DNA from: Tetradesmus obliquus
Lineage: Eukaryota; Chlorophyta; Chlorophyceae; Sphaeropleales; Scenedesmaceae
DNA: 64,000 nt
NCBI GenBank assembly: GCA_030272155.1
Contig: CP126192.1
Span: 6,544,501 to 6,608,500, forward strand
Direction of reading: 5' to 3'
Below the pieces are notes generated by a model, which was given only the letters and a program-made list of their open reading frames with translations, did not search any database and was not told the origin of the DNA. Below are positions 59,466 through 64,000 of the stretch, one piece after another; position 1 is the first letter of the stretch; each line of letters begins with the position of its first letter. Both the position numbers and the translations under genes were made by a program.

Positions 59466-62054
59466 CTAGTGTTGCAGGGCCTTCTTGTTCAGCCTCCCGC
59501 AGCAGTCCCTGTATGGCAGCTCGGTGCGTGGACACTTCCTGTTCTTGCCAACCACCCCTGCCCAGGCCTTCAGCTGGCAGTTCTTAGGGTCCCGGAACTC
59601 CTGCAGCAGCGCCACTTGGTCCCCTGCAGGACAGCACCAAAGACACACAGTCGACAGCCAGCAACCATTGTGAGGAACCACACCATGACATATCTGTGTA
59701 ACAAATACCAAAAATCGGCTGTGTCACCACCATTGTGCCATGCCCTAACAGGCTGCTACCAGGCCATTGCTGTTTGGTGCTGCAAGCCCGCACGCACCTG
59801 CCTGCAGGACAAGCACCTCACCCCTCTCCTCCCAACTCCTGCAACAGCCCTACATGCACACCACAGCTTGCAGGAAACACATTATATCACACAAAACTAC
59901 TCCAAACTGCACTGTGTAACTCACGCCGCGCCTTCTGCCTCTTGAGCTTCATGTACAGCTCCATGACAGGCTCCGAGTCTGCTGCAGAGGGCATCGGCTT
60001 GCCCGCATCCCTGTGCGACAGCAGCAGCTCAGCAAACTCCCGCTTGCGCTGGTAGCTGTACAGCATGTCGCGCACCTGCAGCAGCAGCAGCAGCAGATGC
60101 AGATACAGGGGCAGGGGCGAGTGTGGACACACAAGCAACAGCAGGAACGTGATAGAGTCGCAGCAGCAGCTGTTCAGCACGCGTTGATGTGTGGAGCACA
60201 ACGTCACAACACAGATAACGGCTTTGCCACAAGGCACCTCTTACTACAGCCGCTACTGCTGCCACTGCTAATGCTGCTGGCACCCGCAGCAAGCGTCGCA
60301 ATCGTACTGCTGCTGCATCGCAAGCAGCTGCAGCTGCACTTTTTCAGCTCACCGCTCCCTCGGACATGTCTGCCAGGAGTGCTATGCGCCTGATGGCTGC
60401 GTGGTCCTTCATGAAAGCCAGCGGGTCTGCACTGACGCGCGTCTTGTCCGCGTCGTCCATCATGCTGCCAGCAGCAGCAGCAGCAGATGCAGCGGCAGCA
60501 ACAGGCAGTGCTGTCAACAGATCGCAAACAGGCGCACAGTCGCAGCAGAGACCAGTGCATGACGGGTTGGTGTGTCAGCGGTGCCTTCTGCTCAACAGCA
60601 GGGACGCCGCAGCGGCCAGTCAACGGACACGCCACAACGCAAGTATGCTTCAGCACCTCATGCATAGCCTGTGCAGCACAGCCATCCTGAGACTGTTTAC
60701 CAAGATGTTCATAAGACGTACATCAGCGCTTGGCACTGCTGTTCCTTGCTGCTGCTGGCACCCATGCATCGCACACAGACCCACACGCAGCCCTTTGCCC
60801 ATGCTGCCCCTCAACAATCCATCCTGTCAACGCACCTGATGAGCCTGCCTTGCTGCTCGTAGCGCGCATGCGCCACTCGCTGCCGGTCCATGCGCGCCCG
60901 CAGCGTGGTGTTGGGCCCCCTGTTGGCTGGCTTGCTGGGCAGCGGCGGCTTGTCAGGGTCCTCGCCAGCATCAGGCTCGTTGGCAATGCTGCTCTGGTAG
61001 GCTGCAGGGTTGCGATTTTGTGATAGAAGTCAATCAAAACGGGCGTGCGGTGCGTATTGTTGTTGGAGTACATGACATTGTTTGTGATTGTGGTTTGCAG
61101 GACAGGTGAGGGGTGGGGGAGCGCTGTGGCCTTGAACGGCTGCCAGCACTAGCATCACATCCCAGCGGCAGCACAGGCAACACATCCACAGCATGGGCTG
61201 TGTGATGCCCATAACACAGCACATATCATTATAACAAGAAACATAACAAGCGTATCATGACACGTTAACACATCTTTTGCCGCACCCTCCAGTGTCATGT
61301 TGCGCATCTGCTCCACCTGCCCCCAGCCGTCGTCCTTCTTGCTGCTGCCGGAGGGGTCCACTGCTGCTGTTGCTGCTGCGTCTGGCGTGTTGCTCTGCAG
61401 CGGCGAGGTTGTGCCTGAGGGCCGTTGCGCGCTGCGCCGCCTGCGAGGGTCTGCACGGCACGAATCAATATCATTCAGCAGGCAGCAGCAGCAGCAGCAG
61501 CAGCAAGGCACGGTAAGTTCATTGTTTGCGTCAAAACACAAGCAATCTTCTGCAGCCTGTGTATAGTCGCGCCTTGCAGCAGGAACGTCAGCGTGTGAGA
61601 TGACAGCTCAGCGCTTGCGGCAACTGCATGTGCCTACGCCGCTTGCCTGGGCTCAACAGCTGCTGTCGGTGAACTGCACCTGCTCGCTGCTGCAACTGCA
61701 GCCACAAGTGTGCAGCTGTCGGATTCTCCTAGGCAGACCTGGGCAAGACATCGTGCCAGCGTTTGCTGCTTTGTTGCTGCGAGCTGCATGTCATGCATGC
61801 TGCACAGCACATGACATATGCCAACACAGACCGCAGCAAACATTTCAACTGGTTGGAACTGAACTGCGCACATGTGGCGCAAACTCACAGTCCATCAAAT
61901 TGTCGAGCCAGGAAGGTACCCAGGAGCTCTTAGTGTTAATTGTTGCAGGTGCTGCTGCTCCTGTTGCTGCTGCTGCTGTTGGCGCTGCTGCTGCACTGCT
62001 GCCAGGTGCTCGTGGCACCTGTGAAAGCGGCGAGGACACAGGACCACTGCTGGG

Positions 62055-62087
<33 letters not shown>

Positions 62088-62518
62088 AGAGCTGGTTGCA
62101 TCTGCCTCTGCTGCAGCTGCTGCTGCGGCTGCTGATGTGGCGGTGGCAGAGCTTGCGCTGTTGCTTGCCACTACTCCTGCTGCTGCTTCAGCCTGCTGCT
62201 TCCTGCCTGCAATGGACAGCCGAAACACGAATCAGCAGCACAGACAGTTCAAGTCAGTTGGCTCAGCACGTCAACACGTCATTATGTGCACCTGAGGTGC
62301 ATAGTAAGCCAGTAGCTGACATACCACATGTTCCAACAGGTTCAAACTGGCAGAAGTAGCAGCTGCTCAATGCCACAATCAGTCCCCAGACGTAGGCACA
62401 GCTGCACCCTGGACGTGCCCTCGACTCACTTGCTATTTTGTGCACTGCTTCACTCCTGCGCACCAGCTGCTTCAACTTCCTTGGATTTGAAGACTTGGAA
62501 GCTTTGTAGTCTGCAAGA

Positions 62519-62554
<36 letters not shown>

Positions 62555-62813
62555 TTCAGCTCCTTCACTGCAGACCATCAGCAGCAGCACACGCAATGAC
62601 TGCAGCCTGCAGGCAAGCCAACGAGGCTGCTGCTTGCCAACAGCAGCAACATAACGCATCAATAGCAGGCGATTCCAATGGATGCCTACCGTTGAAAAAG
62701 CTCCGAGCTGCCTGCAGCCCAAGTACCTCTAGCTGTTGGCAGTGCTGCTGGTGCTGCTGCTGTAGGCCTGCCAGCACCCCACGGTGCAGTGCACGCTGAA
62801 CGCGCCCCAACAT
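59466..62813 (-). CDS. Conserved-looking 424-aa protein of unknown function
   Basis: Eight exons join exactly to 424 aa: 62690-62813, 62430-62510, 61889-62206, 61286-61450, 60836-61001, 60353-60464, 59925-60075, 59466-59623. The N-terminus (MLGRVQRALHRGVLAG, then AARSFFNG) is an amphipathic, Arg-rich, acid-free leader typical of mitochondrial (or plastid) targeting. A basic segment (SSNPRKLKQLVRRSEAVHK) and an Ala-rich linker follow. The C-terminal half is charged and helical: RARMDRQRVAHARYEQQGRL, AFMKDHAAIRRIALLADMS, VRDMLYSYQRKREFAELLLS, VMELYMKLKRQKARRD. It ends with a Cys-containing tail (KCPRTELPYRDCCGRLNKK). The helix around IRRIALLADMSEGAVRDML has a faint likeness to the SRP54 M domain, probably only convergent. 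I do not recognise the family. The model is firm; the function is open. Confidence 0.75.
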
Positions 62814-63162
62814 CGTGATTGCAATTGATGTTGCCAGTAAGTATAGTACGTTGTTATCAGGTGCGCGTTGGCTGGCTGCAGCAGATCTGGCACTGTACGC
62901 GGCGAGGCGATCGGTGGTGAAACTACAGTTGTAAATCAGTGATTAAGTGGACATAATTAAAGACCAAAGTAATTCAAGCACATGCACGTGCGTGTGTCGG
63001 AAGTACTGCAGGTTACTTTGTCACCCTGGTAGGGCTCTGTCCCTGGTGTGTACAGGGCATCCAGCAGACGGTGCTTTACGATGAACTGGGCTGACATTTA
63101 CATCACAAACACCAACTCAGCGACGGCTGCTCGCACGCTAGCCAACAGCACTGCAGAGCAGT

Positions 63163-63198
<36 letters not shown>

Positions 63199-63520
63199 GC
63201 AAGTTTGACAGCAGCATGTCAACACTGAGAAGGGCCTTTGCAAGCTCTGCTCTCCAAGCGCTGCTGAAAAGCTCAAGCTTCCAACAATGTACGTGACTGT
63301 GCTCTACAGAGCTAGCTGTTTGGTGTGACAGCAAGCATGCACGCACTGGGAGGCGACTGTCCTGCAGCTTGTGTTCACACCTGTGCATGTGCCTTGCTGC
63401 ATGCTGTAGCCTGCACCCATTCTGTGTTGTTGTACACTGATGTACAACAACTTGCAATAGCTTTTGTTACAGTGGATGGTGTTGCTGGTGTGTGCAGGCC
63501 TGCTTCCCATCAGTAGCACC
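62814..63520. promoter_or_regulatory. Divergent intergenic region 424-aa gene / right-edge gene
   Basis: The two genes point away from each other. A CAG tract lies at 63158-63195. I see no reliable coding frame in this stretch. Confidence 0.4.
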
Positions 63521-63863
63521 ATGTCAGGGCAAGCGGGTGTTTCTTTGAACAGTGAGTGCCTCAACCGCCTCTTCAGCAGCAGCAGCAGCAGCAGCAGCAG
63601 TGGCGGCAGCAAAGGAGGCAGCAACAGCCAGAAAGGCAAGCGGCCAGACACACACAAGGCAGCCAGCAGCAGCAGTGGCAAAGGACAGCAGCCGAAACAG
63701 CAGCAGCAGCGCAAGCAGCGGTCAGCAGCAGTACCAGGACCATGGCCTCAGCCAGCTAGGCTGGTACTGCCAGACCGCAAAGCCACAGCACCCGCCCTGG
63801 GCAGAGTACCCCCAAGCAGCAGTGCTGCAGCAGCTGCTGCAGCATCCATGCTGCAGCCTGCAA

Positions 63864-63908
<45 letters not shown>

Positions 63909-64000
63909 TGGCAGCGACAAGTCAAGAGCAACCACAACTTCCCAATAGCAACGGCCCCACCCAGCTGCAGCAGGAAGAGGGCAGCTCAGCAGCAGCAGCA
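63521..64000 (+). CDS. N-terminus of a low-complexity protein, runs off the right edge
   Basis: From ATG at 63521 a frame stays open to the last base. It begins MSGQAGVSLNSECLNRLF, then poly-Ser, a basic region (KGKRPDTHKAA; KQRSAAVPGPWPQPARLVLP), poly-Ala and poly-Gln. There is no domain. Codon use (AGC, CAG, GCA repeats in the sense orientation) agrees with the exonic repeats of the other genes here. It may be a first exon of a regulatory protein; nothing more can be said. Confidence 0.5.

Overview
The window looks like nuclear DNA of a green alga. Every gene is split by short-to-medium GT-AG introns, coding runs are loaded with poly-Q/A/S encoded by CAG/GCA/AGC repeats, introns carry (CTG)n, and the pentamer TGTAA (the chlorophyte polyadenylation signal) lies downstream of most stop codons. 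Plant/algal families occur: a UhpC-type plastid sugar-phosphate transporter, a rhodanese/PpiC plastid protein, ELCH-type VPS23 and a plastid-type rhomboid. A chlorophycean alga, possibly Sphaeropleales/Scenedesmaceae-like, is my best guess; this is inference. I saw no rRNA, tRNA or CRISPR array.

Layout. 1-2.26 kb (-): RFWD3-type RING E3 ligase, running off the left edge before its WD40 part. 3.11-12.08 kb (+): UhpC/GlpT-family transporter, 11 exons, 520 aa. 13.28-15.25 kb (+): SEP-UBX protein (UBXN11 type), 593 aa. 16.19-20.71 kb (-): ESCRT-I VPS23/TSG101, 484 aa. 21.56-25.17 kb (-): aldo-keto reductase, 323 aa. About 26.6-29.13 kb (+): rhomboid protease. 29.45-30.50 and 37.26-38.31 kb: a ~1.05 kb inverted repeat pair bracketing a secreted cysteine-rich protein gene (31.30-35.73 kb, +) that seems to be decaying. 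38.87-42.26 kb (-): parvulin-rhodanese fusion (STR12 type). 42.49-46.82 kb (+): MBOAT/wax-synthase-like acyltransferase, 427 aa. 46.8-51.1 kb: convergent non-coding stretch. 51.09-54.69 kb (-): BTB/T1 (KCTD-like) protein, 613 aa. 55.46-~58.3 kb or further (-): coiled-coil protein with a C-terminal Cys motif. 59.47-62.81 kb (-): 424-aa protein of unknown function. 63.52 kb to the right edge (+): start of a low-complexity protein.

Most complete genes reconstruct into one continuous reading frame when exons are joined in matching phase, so those models are firm. Eight of the genes have housekeeping-type products (ubiquitin signalling, ESCRT sorting, plastid transport and proteolysis, lipid acylation); there is no operon-like logic.

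The most unusual property is structural. In the multi-exon genes between about 4 and 47 kb, introns are full of partial copies of the neighbouring exons. Copies of an exon's 5' end (with its acceptor AG) lie only upstream of that exon. Copies of an exon's 3' end (with its donor GT) lie only downstream. I count roughly 45 such copies in six genes. This is the signature of repeated tandem duplications spanning splice junctions, and it may be the undescribed phenomenon in this window.
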